Shown in pieces: positions 25,481 to 33,827 of a DNA stretch of 64,000 bases; the stretch's first letter is position 1; every line of letters starts with the position of its first letter. A program made the translations under genes and the position numbers. The stretch lies in contig NZ_CP154351.1 in assembly GCF_039519235.1 (NCBI RefSeq), forward strand, positions 744,001-808,000. The letters are read 5' to 3'. The DNA comes from Micrococcus sp. 2A. Lineage in GTDB: Bacteria; Actinomycetota; Actinomycetes; Actinomycetales; Micrococcaceae. Under the pieces are notes generated by a model that had not been told where the DNA came from, ran no database searches, and was given only the letters and a program-made list of their open reading frames with translations.

Positions 25481-26985
25481 GGTGGATTCAATCGGTCGTC
25501 GCAACACCCTCTCGGAATCACTGGAGGTATGGGCGATGGCAAGCAAGGACTGGGCGAGGAAGATCAGTGACGTGCCCGAGGGGACACGTCGACAGTGGAG
25601 AGCGGATCGGGCCTTGCGGGCCCCGATGCGCTCTCCTGGCAGGCCGCAGCCCTCACGAGAGGTGCAACGCCAGTTCTGGCGTGTGATCGCCACCGGCGTT
25701 ACGACGGTCGAGGCATCCCTGACTGTGGGCGTGTCCTGGCCCGTCGGGGCGCGCTGGTTCCGTCACGCTGGCGGGATGACCCCGCTGTCCCTGGCCGAGC
25801 CCACCGGCCGGTACCTGTCCTTCGCTGAGCGTGAAGAGATCGCAATCCTCCATGCCCAGGGCCAGGGGGTCCGTCAGATCGCACGCACGCTGGGACGTGA
25901 TCCCGGCACGATCAGCCGTGAGCTGCGCCGTAACTGCGCCACTCGTTCCGGGAAGCAGGAGTACCGGGCCACGGTGGCGCAGTGGAAGGCCCAGGAAGCT
26001 GCCAGGCGGCCCAAGCCGGCGAAGCTGGCCACGAACCAGCGACTGCACGACTACGTCCAGGCACGCCTGAACGGGGTGGTCCTGGGCCCCGATGGCGTGG
26101 CCGTGCCGGGACCAGTCGGGCCCGGTTTCAAGGGGCGGAAGATGAAACCGCGCCGGGCGGACCGGCGGTGGTCTACGGCGTGGAGCCCTGAGCAGATCAG
26201 CCGCCGGCTGCGCCTGGAGTTCCCGGATGATGAGTCCATGCGGATCTCTCATGAAGCGATCTATCAGTCGCTGTTCATCCAGGGGCGTGGGGCGCTCAAG
26301 CGTGAGCTCGTCGCGTGCCTGCGTACCGGGCGGGCTCTGCGCGAGCCGCGGGCACGTACCCGGAACAAGCCCCAGGGCCACGTCACCGAGGACGTGGTGT
26401 TCAGCAAGCGCCCACCCGAGGCCGCTGATCGTGCTGTGCCCGGGCACTGGGAAGGGGACCTGATCATCGGGACCGAGCGTTCAGCGATCGGGACTCTGGC
26501 CGAGCGCAAGAGCCGGGCCACGATCCTGGTCCACTTGCCCCGCCTGCAGGGATGGGGAGAGCGGCCGCCGGTGAAGAACGGGCCGTCGCTGGGTGGGTAC
26601 GGGGCTGAGGCGATGACCGCGGCCCTGATCAAGGCGATGGCGACGGTGCCGGAGCAGCTGCGTCAGAGCTTGACGTGGGATCGGGGCAAGGAGCTGGCCG
26701 GGCATGTCCAGTTCACGATGGCCACGGGCACGAAGGTGTTCTTCGCTGACCCCCACTCGCCGTGGCAGCGGCCGACGAACGAGAACACGAACGGGGTGCT
26801 GCGGCAGTACTTCCCCAAGGGCACGGACCTGTCGAGATGGTCGGCCGAGGACCTCGCAGCAGTCGCGTACACGCTGAACAACAGGCCCAGGAAGGTCCTG
26901 GACTGGAAGACTCCCGCGGAGGTCTTCGCCGAGCAGCTACGCTCGCTCTCAACGCACGGTGTTGCAACGACCGGTTGAACCCGCC
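25481..26985 (+). mobile_element. IS30-family element, copy B (1505 bp)
   Basis: Same length and terminal repeats as copy A, in opposite orientation, flanked by the 3-bp duplication CAG (25478-25480 and 26986-26988). The two transposases point outward from the metal-resistance block. Confidence 0.93.
25536..26978 (+). CDS. IS30-family transposase, copy B
   Basis: Identical in sequence to the copy A product (480 residues), with the same GGAGGT site before ATG and the same stop within the right inverted repeat. All DDE residues are present. Having two intact copies, the strain has an active-looking source for further IS30 transposition. Confidence 0.95.
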   Translation: MASKDWARKISDVPEGTRRQWRADRALRAPMRSPGRPQPSREVQRQFWRVIATGVTTVEASLTVGVSWPVGARWFRHAGGMTPLSLAEPTGRYLSFAEREEIAILHAQGQGVRQIARTLGRDPGTISRELRRNCATRSGKQEYRATVAQWKAQEAARRPKPAKLATNQRLHDYVQARLNGVVLGPDGVAVPGPVGPGFKGRKMKPRRADRRWSTAWSPEQISRRLRLEFPDDESMRISHEAIYQSLFIQGRGALKRELVACLRTGRALREPRARTRNKPQGHVTEDVVFSKRPPEAADRAVPGHWEGDLIIGTERSAIGTLAERKSRATILVHLPRLQGWGERPPVKNGPSLGGYGAEAMTAALIKAMATVPEQLRQSLTWDRGKELAGHVQFTMATGTKVFFADPHSPWQRPTNENTNGVLRQYFPKGTDLSRWSAEDLAAVAYTLNNRPRKVLDWKTPAEVFAEQLRSLSTHGVATTG

Positions 26986-27448
26986 CAGTACACGAGCCTT
27001 CGCTTCGCCGAGCACCTGGCCGCCGAGGGCATCGCCGCGTCCATCGGGACCGTCGCCGATGCGTATGACAACGCGCTCATGGAATGCGTCATCGGCTTGT
27101 ACAAGACCGAGTGCATCACCACCACGATCTTCCACAACGGCCCGTACAAGACCATCGCCGACGTCGAGTACGCCACCGCCGGATGGGTCGAGTGGTACAA
27201 CAATCGAAGGCTCCACTCGTCCCTGGCTATGACCACCCCGGCCCAGTACGAGACTGCCTACTACGCCGCCCTCAACCGAGAGCTGGCACCCACATAGGAG
27301 CGGTACGAAACCCGGGACGCTTCAGTTCCGCGATGACGGTGTCCGCGCCGCTCACCGGAGACCTGGCAGTACCGCGGACCGCCGACCTGGAGTGGTCTGC
27401 ACGCCCGGTGCGCCGCGCAACCGGCACGAGCACGGAGGAGCTCCACGC

Positions 27449-28000
27449 ATGCGCTCCACGCATACCCGCCCCGCCCTGACCGCCGCCCTTCTCGCGGGTG
27501 CCCTCGCCCTCGCCGGCTGTTCCGCCGAGGACCAGGAGAAGGTGACGGACGCCGCCTCCTCGGCGGGTGCCGCGGTGGGTTCGGCCGCTCCCTCGATCGG
27601 GGCGGCTGCGAGCTCCCTGGCCTCCTCCGCGGGCCCAGCCGTGGGATCCGCCGCCTCGGACGCGTCGTCAGCCGCCGCCAGCCGCATGGACGACATGCGC
27701 TCCAAGGACGCGAGCGGATCGGCCGCCGCCTCCGGCCACGCAGGCCACTCGATGGAGCACGCGATGGACGGCGGCCCCTCGCCGGCCGGCATCGAGGAGG
27801 CCGACGACCCGGCCTACCCCGTGGGCACCGAGGTCACGCTGACCGCCGACCACATGCCCGGCATGAAGGGCGCCGAGGCCACCGTCACCGGCGCGTTCGA
27901 CACCACCGCCTACCAGGTCGACTACACCCCCACGGACGGCGGCGAGAAGGTCACGGACCACAAGTGGGTCGTGGAGGACGAGGTCCGGCCCGCACGGTGA
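27449..28000 (+). CDS. lipoprotein with a single YdhK/DUF1541-type domain
   Basis: 183 residues. A signal peptide with lipobox LALAGC places the mature N terminus on the membrane surface. A low-complexity Ala/Ser/Gly region (about 30-90) is followed by HAGHSMEHAMDGG, rich in His/Met, then one YdhK-type domain (GTEVTLTADHMPGMKGAEATVTGAFDT to HKWVVEDEV). Family members usually have two tandem domains; this one stops after the first. GGAGGAG precedes the ATG. Such proteins often accompany copper genes, but none is seen here. It is the first gene right of the IS nest. Confidence 0.8.
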   Translation: MRSTHTRPALTAALLAGALALAGCSAEDQEKVTDAASSAGAAVGSAAPSIGAAASSLASSAGPAVGSAASDASSAAASRMDDMRSKDASGSAAASGHAGHSMEHAMDGGPSPAGIEEADDPAYPVGTEVTLTADHMPGMKGAEATVTGAFDTTAYQVDYTPTDGGEKVTDHKWVVEDEVRPAR

Positions 28001-28106
28001 CGCCGTCGACCTGGTCCGCGATCCGCAGCCCCGCGGGGGAGAAGGTCCCGCGCCGGCGCCTGTCGGTCCAGTCCGAGGTCCCGACCCTCACGTCCCTGCG
28101 ACGGCC

Positions 28107-28934
28107 CTACTCCTGCGCCCCGCGCCGGTGGCTGCCCCGCGGTCCGCAGGCCGCCCGCCGGGCCGCGGCCTCCGCGGCGTGCTCCTCCTCCACGGCGTGG
28201 AGCACCTCGGCGAGCCCCTCGTCCTGCCGGGCGCGCTCGTGCTCCTTCGCCTCGTCGCCCCGCAGGAAGTACGCGCCCAGGGAGCCGGCCAGGGTGGCGA
28301 ACACCGCCACGGAGTAGACGGCGAGCGCCACCGACAGCACGCGTGCCCCCGGGTGGTCCGCCGCGATGCCCGAGCCCGTGATGGTGGCCATGGCCGTCTG
28401 GTACAGCGCGTCGGTGTAGTCCTCCACGGCCTCGAGGGCGTAGAGCAGCTGGCTCGCAGCCAGGATCACGACGGCGGTCACCGCCGCCAGCCACGCCAGG
28501 CGACTGGAGAGCAGGCGCCCGGCGGAACGGGAGCCGCGGATGCCGGCAGAGAGGATGCCGCCGACGCGCGCCACCCGTGAGAGCCGGGCGAGCCGGACCA
28601 GCCGCAGCGCCTGCAGCGCCCGGAAGAACCGCAGGAACGGGACCAGCATGAACACGACCTGCCACCAGTTCCGCTTCCAGAACTCCGTGCTGAACCGCGC
28701 GATGTAGGCGCGCAGCAGGAACTCGCCGAGGAACACCGCCCAGAACGCCCAGCCCAGCCAGGTGAGCACCGCAGCCCAGCGCGGCTCCGTGACGAGCAGC
28801 TGGCCCAGCACCACGAACAGGAAGAGCACGCCCAGCATGCCCATCGGCCGGTCCCACCGCGCGGCCAGCGCCTCGGCCGCCAGCACCCGCCGGGACTTCT
28901 CGGGCGGGATGGTCGTGACGTCGGCGCGGGACAC
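28107..28934 (-). CDS. six-helix ion channel with S4-like voltage sensor
   Basis: 275 residues from a GTG preceded by GAGAGG. The central helix reads RFFRALQALRLVRLARLSRVAR, arginines at every third position as in S4. Two helices later a re-entrant pore region occurs, but the filter reads ATITGSGIAAD rather than TVGYGD. The C-terminal tail is charged and Ala/Glu-rich, likely coiled coil. Family: VIC superfamily / Ion_trans_2. Ion selectivity cannot be assigned because the potassium signature is altered. It converges on the lipoprotein gene and diverges from glsA. Confidence 0.8.
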   Translation of the reverse strand: MSRADVTTIPPEKSRRVLAAEALAARWDRPMGMLGVLFLFVVLGQLLVTEPRWAAVLTWLGWAFWAVFLGEFLLRAYIARFSTEFWKRNWWQVVFMLVPFLRFFRALQALRLVRLARLSRVARVGGILSAGIRGSRSAGRLLSSRLAWLAAVTAVVILAASQLLYALEAVEDYTDALYQTAMATITGSGIAADHPGARVLSVALAVYSVAVFATLAGSLGAYFLRGDEAKEHERARQDEGLAEVLHAVEEEHAAEAAARRAACGPRGSHRRGAQE

Positions 28935-29007
28935 GGGACTGCCTCTCGACGGGCGGACGGATGCCCCCACCCTAGCCACCGAGGGCCCGTCCACTAGGCT
29001 GGCCGGC

Positions 29008-29964
29008 ATGGACACCGACCGTCTCGATGCCGCTCTCACCGCCGCGCTCGAGGAGGTCGAGCCGGACCACTCGGGGGAGACATCCGACTACCTGGACGAC
29101 GTCGCCGGCCGGCAGCGGGACGGCCTGGCCGCCGCCGTCTGCACGGTGGACGGGCACCAGGCCTCGGCGGGGGAGGCCGAGCACGCGTTCGCCCTGCAGT
29201 CGGTCTCCAAGGCCCTCACCTACGCGGTGGTCCTCGAGGAGGTCGGCCTGGACGCGGTGCTCGAGCACGTCGGCGTCGAGCCCTCGGGGGAGGCGTTCAA
29301 CCACCTCTCCCTCCACGACGACGGCCGCCCGTACAACCCCCTCATCAACGCGGGCGCGATCATGGCCCACGCCCTCGTCCCCGGGAAGGACGCCCAGACG
29401 CGTGCGGGGCTGCTCCTGGACCGCTACAGCGCGATGGCCGGGGCCCGCCTCGAGGTGTCCGAGGACGTCCGCGCGGCGGAGAGCGCGCGGGCCGACCGGA
29501 ACCTGGGCCTCGCCCACCTGCTGGCCGACCCGGGCGTGCTGCCCATCGAGGCCCGGGAGGCCGTGGACGGCTACCTCACGCAGTGCTCGATCCTCGTCAC
29601 CGCGCCGCAGCTGGCGGTCATGGGCGCCACGCTCGCGGCCGGTGGGGTCAACCCGCTCTCGGGGGAGCGCGTGCTGCAGGAGTGGGTGGCCGAGCAGTCC
29701 CTCTCCGTCATGCTCACGTGCGGCATGTACGACGCCACCGGCCAGTGGGTGGCCGAGGTCGGCGTGCCGGCCAAGAGCGGCGTCTCGGGGGCCCTGCTGG
29801 GCGCGGTGCCCGGCGCCGTCGGGATCGCCACGTGGTCCCCCCGCCTCGACGAGCGCGGCAACTCCATGCGCGGCATCGGGATCTTCGAACGCCTCAGCGA
29901 GCGGTGGGACCTGCACGTGCTGCGCCACCGGGGCGCCCTGGCGGGGCTGCGCGGTGCGGACTGA
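29008..29964 (+). CDS. glsA: glutaminase
   Basis: 318 residues of the serine-dependent glutaminase family (beta-lactamase-like fold), hydrolysing L-glutamine to glutamate and ammonia. SVSK (65-68) is the S-x-x-K nucleophile motif, NAGAI follows near residue 114, and LTCGMYDATGQW carries the conserved tyrosine. Length fits single-domain bacterial GlsA. TAGGCT at 28995-29000 lies 7 bases before the ATG, so the mRNA is probably leaderless. Confidence 0.93.
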   Translation: MDTDRLDAALTAALEEVEPDHSGETSDYLDDVAGRQRDGLAAAVCTVDGHQASAGEAEHAFALQSVSKALTYAVVLEEVGLDAVLEHVGVEPSGEAFNHLSLHDDGRPYNPLINAGAIMAHALVPGKDAQTRAGLLLDRYSAMAGARLEVSEDVRAAESARADRNLGLAHLLADPGVLPIEAREAVDGYLTQCSILVTAPQLAVMGATLAAGGVNPLSGERVLQEWVAEQSLSVMLTCGMYDATGQWVAEVGVPAKSGVSGALLGAVPGAVGIATWSPRLDERGNSMRGIGIFERLSERWDLHVLRHRGALAGLRGAD

Positions 29965-30039
29965 CCTGCGCCGGCCCCCCGATCCGGTGGCCCGCCCACC
30001 CTTGCCACCACCCCGCATCCGCGGCGTAGCGTCGAGGCC

Positions 30040-30966
30040 ATGACCGAGACGAACCAGAAGGACAGCCCCGTGCAGGGCTCGCAGCTCGCCCACGACGATC
30101 CGAGCACCCGCCATCCGAAGGTCTCCCCGCCGGAGCAGCGCCAGGACGCGCCCGGCCTGGACATCATGACGGATCCGGTGCCGGACATCGGCCTGGAGTC
30201 CTACGTGGGCAAGGGCCGCCTCGAGGGACGCCGGGCCCTCATCACGGGCGGCGATTCGGGCATCGGCGCCGCCGTCGCCGTCGCGTTCGCCCGCGAGGGC
30301 GCCGACGTCGCCATCGCCTATCTGCCCGAGGAGCAGCCCGACGCGGACCGCGTCCTGAAGGCGATCGAGGAGGCGGGCCGGACCGCCGTCGCCCTGCCCG
30401 GCAGCCTGCTGGACGAGGACTACCGCAACGGGCTCGTGGACGAGGCCGTGCAGGGCCTCGGGGGTCTGGACATCCTGGTCAACAACGCCGGCCAGCAGCT
30501 GATCTCCGACAGCCTGGAGACGCTCACCGACCAGCAGGTGCTCGAGACGTTCCAGATCAACATCCTCTCGATGTTCACCCTCTCGCGTGCGGCGCTGAAG
30601 CACATGGGCCCGGGCAGCGCGATCGTGAACACCACCTCGGTGCAGGCCTACAACCCGAACCCGATGATCCTGGACTACGCCGCCACGAAGGCCGCGATCA
30701 ACAACTTCACCAAGGGCCTCGCCCAGCAGGTCGCGGAGAAGGGCATCCGCGTGAACGCGGTGGCCCCGGGCCCGATCTGGACCGTCCTCCAGGTCTCCTA
30801 CGGCCAGCCCATGGACAGGCTCGTGGAGTTCGGCCAGGACACCCCGACCGGCCGCGCCGGCCAGCCTGTGGAGATGGCCCCCGCCTACGTGTTCCTCGCC
30901 TCGGGCGAGTCCAGCTACGTCACGGGGGACACGCTGAACGCGAACGGCGGCACCCCCACCCCGTGA
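30040..30966 (+). CDS. SDR-family oxidoreductase, general-stress type
   Basis: 308 residues. An N-terminal extension of about 60 residues (hydrophilic, with VSPPEQRQDAPGLDIMTDPVPD) precedes the Rossmann fold, as in YhdF/YghA-like stress dehydrogenases. Cofactor motif TGGDSGIG (69-76), NNAG near 148-151, active-site Y-A-A-T-K near 213-217. The substrate is unknown. TAGCGT seven bases ahead of the ATG suggests a leaderless transcript. Confidence 0.88.
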   Translation: MTETNQKDSPVQGSQLAHDDPSTRHPKVSPPEQRQDAPGLDIMTDPVPDIGLESYVGKGRLEGRRALITGGDSGIGAAVAVAFAREGADVAIAYLPEEQPDADRVLKAIEEAGRTAVALPGSLLDEDYRNGLVDEAVQGLGGLDILVNNAGQQLISDSLETLTDQQVLETFQINILSMFTLSRAALKHMGPGSAIVNTTSVQAYNPNPMILDYAATKAAINNFTKGLAQQVAEKGIRVNAVAPGPIWTVLQVSYGQPMDRLVEFGQDTPTGRAGQPVEMAPAYVFLASGESSYVTGDTLNANGGTPTP

Positions 30967-31071
30967 CGTTCCCCGCCGTGAGCGGCCTCCCCGCGACGTC
31001 GTCAGCGCCACGGACGCGCGCGTCGTAGAGTCAGCCACCGAGACCAGCATCACGCACCAGAGGAGAGCACC

Positions 31072-31908
31072 ATGACGACCGCCGTCCCCGCCGTCCCCTT
31101 CCACGACGGCCAGTCCATCCCCCAGCTCGGCTACGGCGTGTGGCGCGTCGAGGACGAGGTGGCCGCCGACGTCGTGAAGCAGGCCGTCCAGGCCGGCTAC
31201 CGCCACATCGACACCGCCGCGATCTACGGCAACGAGGAGGGCGTGGGCCGCGCGATCGCGGCCGCCGGCGTCCCGCGCGAGGAGCTGTTCGTCACCACGA
31301 AGGTGTGGAACTCGGACCAGGGGTACGACGAGGCGCTCGCCGCGCTCGACGTGTCCCTGGAGAAGCTCGGCACGGACTACGTGGACCTCTGGCTGATCCA
31401 CTGGGCCAAGCCGTCCCAGGGGAAGTACGTGGAGACCTGGAAGGCCCTCATCGAGGCGCAGCGCCAGGGCAGGGTCCGCTCGATCGGCGTCTCCAACTTC
31501 CCGCAGGCCCAGCTCGAGGAGATCATCGAGGCCACGGGTGTGACCCCGGTGATCCACCAGATCGAGCTGCACCCCTACTGGCAGCAGCGGGACCTGCGGG
31601 CATTCGGCGAGCGCAGCGGCATGCTCACCGAGGCGTGGTCCCCGCTGGGCCAGGGCGGGGACGTCCTGGAGGACCCGGTGGTCACCGAGATCGCGGAGGC
31701 CCACGGCGCGACGCCGGCCCAGGTGGTCCTCGCATGGCACCTCGCGATCGGCAACGTGGTGATCCCCAAGTCGGTCACGCCCGAGCGCATCGCCTCCAAC
31801 CTCGCCGCCGCGGACGTGCGGCTGAGCGAGGACGAGATCGCCCGCATCGACGGCCTCGACCGCGCCGACGGCCGCATCGGCCCGGACCCGGCGGACATCG
31901 ACTTCTGA
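31072..31908 (+). CDS. aldo/keto reductase
   Basis: 278 residues, AKR family with the catalytic tetrad visible: D in HIDTAAIYGNE, Y in that motif, K in VTTKVWNSDQG and H in LWLIHWAKP. Closest in pattern to 2,5-diketo-D-gluconate reductases and related NADPH-dependent carbonyl reductases. AGAGGAG precedes the ATG and a TAGAGT box lies about 45 bp upstream. Substrate not deducible. Confidence 0.9.
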   Translation: MTTAVPAVPFHDGQSIPQLGYGVWRVEDEVAADVVKQAVQAGYRHIDTAAIYGNEEGVGRAIAAAGVPREELFVTTKVWNSDQGYDEALAALDVSLEKLGTDYVDLWLIHWAKPSQGKYVETWKALIEAQRQGRVRSIGVSNFPQAQLEEIIEATGVTPVIHQIELHPYWQQRDLRAFGERSGMLTEAWSPLGQGGDVLEDPVVTEIAEAHGATPAQVVLAWHLAIGNVVIPKSVTPERIASNLAAADVRLSEDEIARIDGLDRADGRIGPDPADIDF

Positions 31909-32069
31909 CCCGTCGACTCAGCCGGTCGCGGCCCCCGTCATCGCCTGCGCCCGCCGCCCGCCCCCGCTCTCGCGGAGGCGGGCGGTGATAACTTTGATCC
32001 GAACACCTCACGAGGCCGCCGCCTGGCTTCGGCCGCTCCTCCGCCGCACCACACGGAAGGCATGACCCC

Positions 32070-33071
32070 ATGTCCCATCAGGCCCCTGCCGCCGACTCGC
32101 TGAGGGTCGACGCGCCGCGCCCGGCCACCTCGGCCGCCACCACCGACCCCGGGAGCACGACCCGCACCGCCGGCGCCCCGCGCCCCACCACGCCGGTCAC
32201 CGCCCAGACGCGCGCCAGCTCCCTCTCTGACCTCCTGGCCGCCGTCGTGCGCCTCCTGCCCCTGCAGCTCAAGGACGAGCTCGCGCTCGCCAAGGGTCAG
32301 CTCAAGGGCACCGGCAAGAAGGCCGGCATCGGCGCCGCCCTGGCCCTCGTCGGCCTCTTCTTCCTCGCCCTCGTGCTCGTCGCCCTCGTGGTGGCGCTCA
32401 TCGGCGCGTTCGCCGACCCGCAGTTCTGGTTCCCCGCCCTCATGGTGGCGCTCGCGTTCCTGGTGCTCGGCCTCCTCTTCGCCGGCATCGGTGCCATGCA
32501 GGTCAAGGGCGCCATGCCCCTCGTGCCCGCCGAGACCATCCGCAACCTCGAGTACGACCTCGGCTACCTCAAGGAGGGCAACGACTTCGACCCCGCCGAG
32601 TACGACCGCCTCAAGGCGGAGCGTGCCGAGGCCAAGCGCATCGAGAAGCAGCGCGAGGCCGAGCGGAAGAAGATCGAGCAGGAGGAGAACAAGAAGGCGC
32701 AGAAGCGCGGCGAGGCCGCCCCGCATCCCGAGCAGGGCTCCGCCTCCGAGGACGAGGTCCGCCGTCGCGCCGACCTGCGCCGCCGTCACCTGGGCGACAT
32801 CCGCTCCGGCCTGGACGAGCGCGCCTCCGTGAAGGGCCAGATCGCCGCGTTCACCGCGCAGCGCAAGGGCCGTGGCGCCACCCCGGACACCGCGCACGCC
32901 CTGGACCAGACCGCCCCGTACACCGGTGCCGCGCGCGCCGGCGAGCAGGCCGCCGCCGCCGAGGACTACGTGAAGGACCGCTGGCAGCCGCTGGCCCTCC
33001 TGGGCGCCTCCTCCACCGCGTTCGCCGTCCTGGCCACCCGCCTCGGCACGAAGGGCAGGAAGCGCGACTGA
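32070..33071 (+). CDS. holin-superfamily (DUF1469-like) membrane protein
   Basis: 333 residues. A Thr/Pro/Ala-rich N terminus is followed by an amphipathic segment (LPLQLKDELALAKGQLKGTGKKAG) and two membrane helices (about 92-115 and 121-145), the module of the actinobacterial phage-holin family III/DUF1469. Then comes a long charged region (KAERAEAKRIEKQREAERK) and a C-terminal hydrophobic stretch. No phage genes are nearby, so this is a chromosomal membrane protein, not evidence of a prophage. The cellular role is unknown. Confidence 0.75.
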   Translation: MSHQAPAADSLRVDAPRPATSAATTDPGSTTRTAGAPRPTTPVTAQTRASSLSDLLAAVVRLLPLQLKDELALAKGQLKGTGKKAGIGAALALVGLFFLALVLVALVVALIGAFADPQFWFPALMVALAFLVLGLLFAGIGAMQVKGAMPLVPAETIRNLEYDLGYLKEGNDFDPAEYDRLKAERAEAKRIEKQREAERKKIEQEENKKAQKRGEAAPHPEQGSASEDEVRRRADLRRRHLGDIRSGLDERASVKGQIAAFTAQRKGRGATPDTAHALDQTAPYTGAARAGEQAAAAEDYVKDRWQPLALLGASSTAFAVLATRLGTKGRKRD

Positions 33072-33178
33072 TCCTCCGGGGCCGCGGTCCCACGACGTCG
33101 ACGCCCCGATCCGCGCGGATCGGGGCGTCGTCGTCGGTAGGGTGGTCCCGAACCCGCCCGACGTCCCTGGAGTGAGCG

Positions 33179-33820
33179 ATGCGCCTGATCGATGCCGGCC
33201 TGCGGGAGGGGCATGTGTACACCGTGCGCGAGGACTGGCTGACGCCGCCGAACCTCATCACGCTCGCCCGCTTCGGGCTCGTGCCCGTGTTCGTGTGGCT
33301 CACGACGTCGGGGGAGTACCTGACGGCCTTCATCGTCCTGGCCGTCCTCTCCTGCACCGACTGGGTGGACGGCTACGTGGCCCGGCGGTTCGACATGATG
33401 TCCACCGTCGGCGCCTGGCTCGACCCGGCGGCGGACCGGCTCTCCCTCATGGTCGTCGCGGTCACGCTCGTCGGCACCGGGATCGCCCCGCTGTGGTTCG
33501 CGCTCGCCGTGATCGTCCCGGACCTGGTGCTCGCGGCCGTCTCCGCGTGGCTGTTCCGCGGCAGCCCGGAGCTCACCGTCACCGTCTTGGGCAAGGTCCG
33601 CACGGCGATCCTGCTCGCCGGCGCCCCCGCGCTGCTGCTCTCCCGCGTCCCGGAGGCCGACACGGCGGTCTGGACCGCCGTGTCGCTCGTGCTCGTGGCG
33701 GCCGGGAGCATCCTCCACGTGGCGGCCACGCTCGACTACCTGCGTCGCGCCGTGGCGAAGGCCGCCGCCCTGCGGGCCGCCGGCGTCGATCCCCGCGACC
33801 GCGCGGCGTGGGCCGGGTGA
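33179..33820 (+). CDS. CDP-alcohol phosphatidyltransferase (PgsA-like)
   Basis: 213 residues with the full family signature D-x2-D-G-x2-A-R-x8-G-x3-D-x3-D: DWVDGYVARRF followed by STVGAWLDPAADR. Four to six membrane helices. Members transfer a phosphatidyl group from CDP-diacylglycerol to an alcohol such as glycerol phosphate or inositol phosphate; the acceptor cannot be told here. The downstream transporter gene starts 8 bp after the stop, probably co-transcribed. Confidence 0.88.
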   Translation: MRLIDAGLREGHVYTVREDWLTPPNLITLARFGLVPVFVWLTTSGEYLTAFIVLAVLSCTDWVDGYVARRFDMMSTVGAWLDPAADRLSLMVVAVTLVGTGIAPLWFALAVIVPDLVLAAVSAWLFRGSPELTVTVLGKVRTAILLAGAPALLLSRVPEADTAVWTAVSLVLVAAGSILHVAATLDYLRRAVAKAAALRAAGVDPRDRAAWAG

Positions 33821-33827
33821 GCACCCC

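Larger units (their letters stand above)
24854..27297 (+). pseudogene. IS3-family orfB split by IS30
   Basis: The N-terminal part ends HSDAGSQ after the first D (WVADFTYV) and at the second D. The C-terminal part after IS30 copy B resumes YTSLRFAEHLAAEG and includes the third acidic residue in NALMECVIGLYKTE. Joining with one CAG codon gives HSDAGSQYTSLR. The break is at the same residue as in the IS3-family gene at 16954-19385. Confidence 0.9.
24489..27324 (+). mobile_element. third IS3-family element, interrupted by IS30 copy B
   Basis: Both ends contain AAGCGTCCCGGGT (left 24494-24506; right complement ending in CGCTTCA, 27318-27324). The outer few bases differ, so the exact left end beside the IS256 is uncertain. 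Without IS30 and one duplication its length is about 1330 bp. Confidence 0.75.

Noticed and set aside
32070..33071. Prophage indicated by a holin-family gene
   Set aside because: Neighbouring genes are ordinary metabolic and lipid genes; this holin superfamily is also common as chromosomal membrane proteins.
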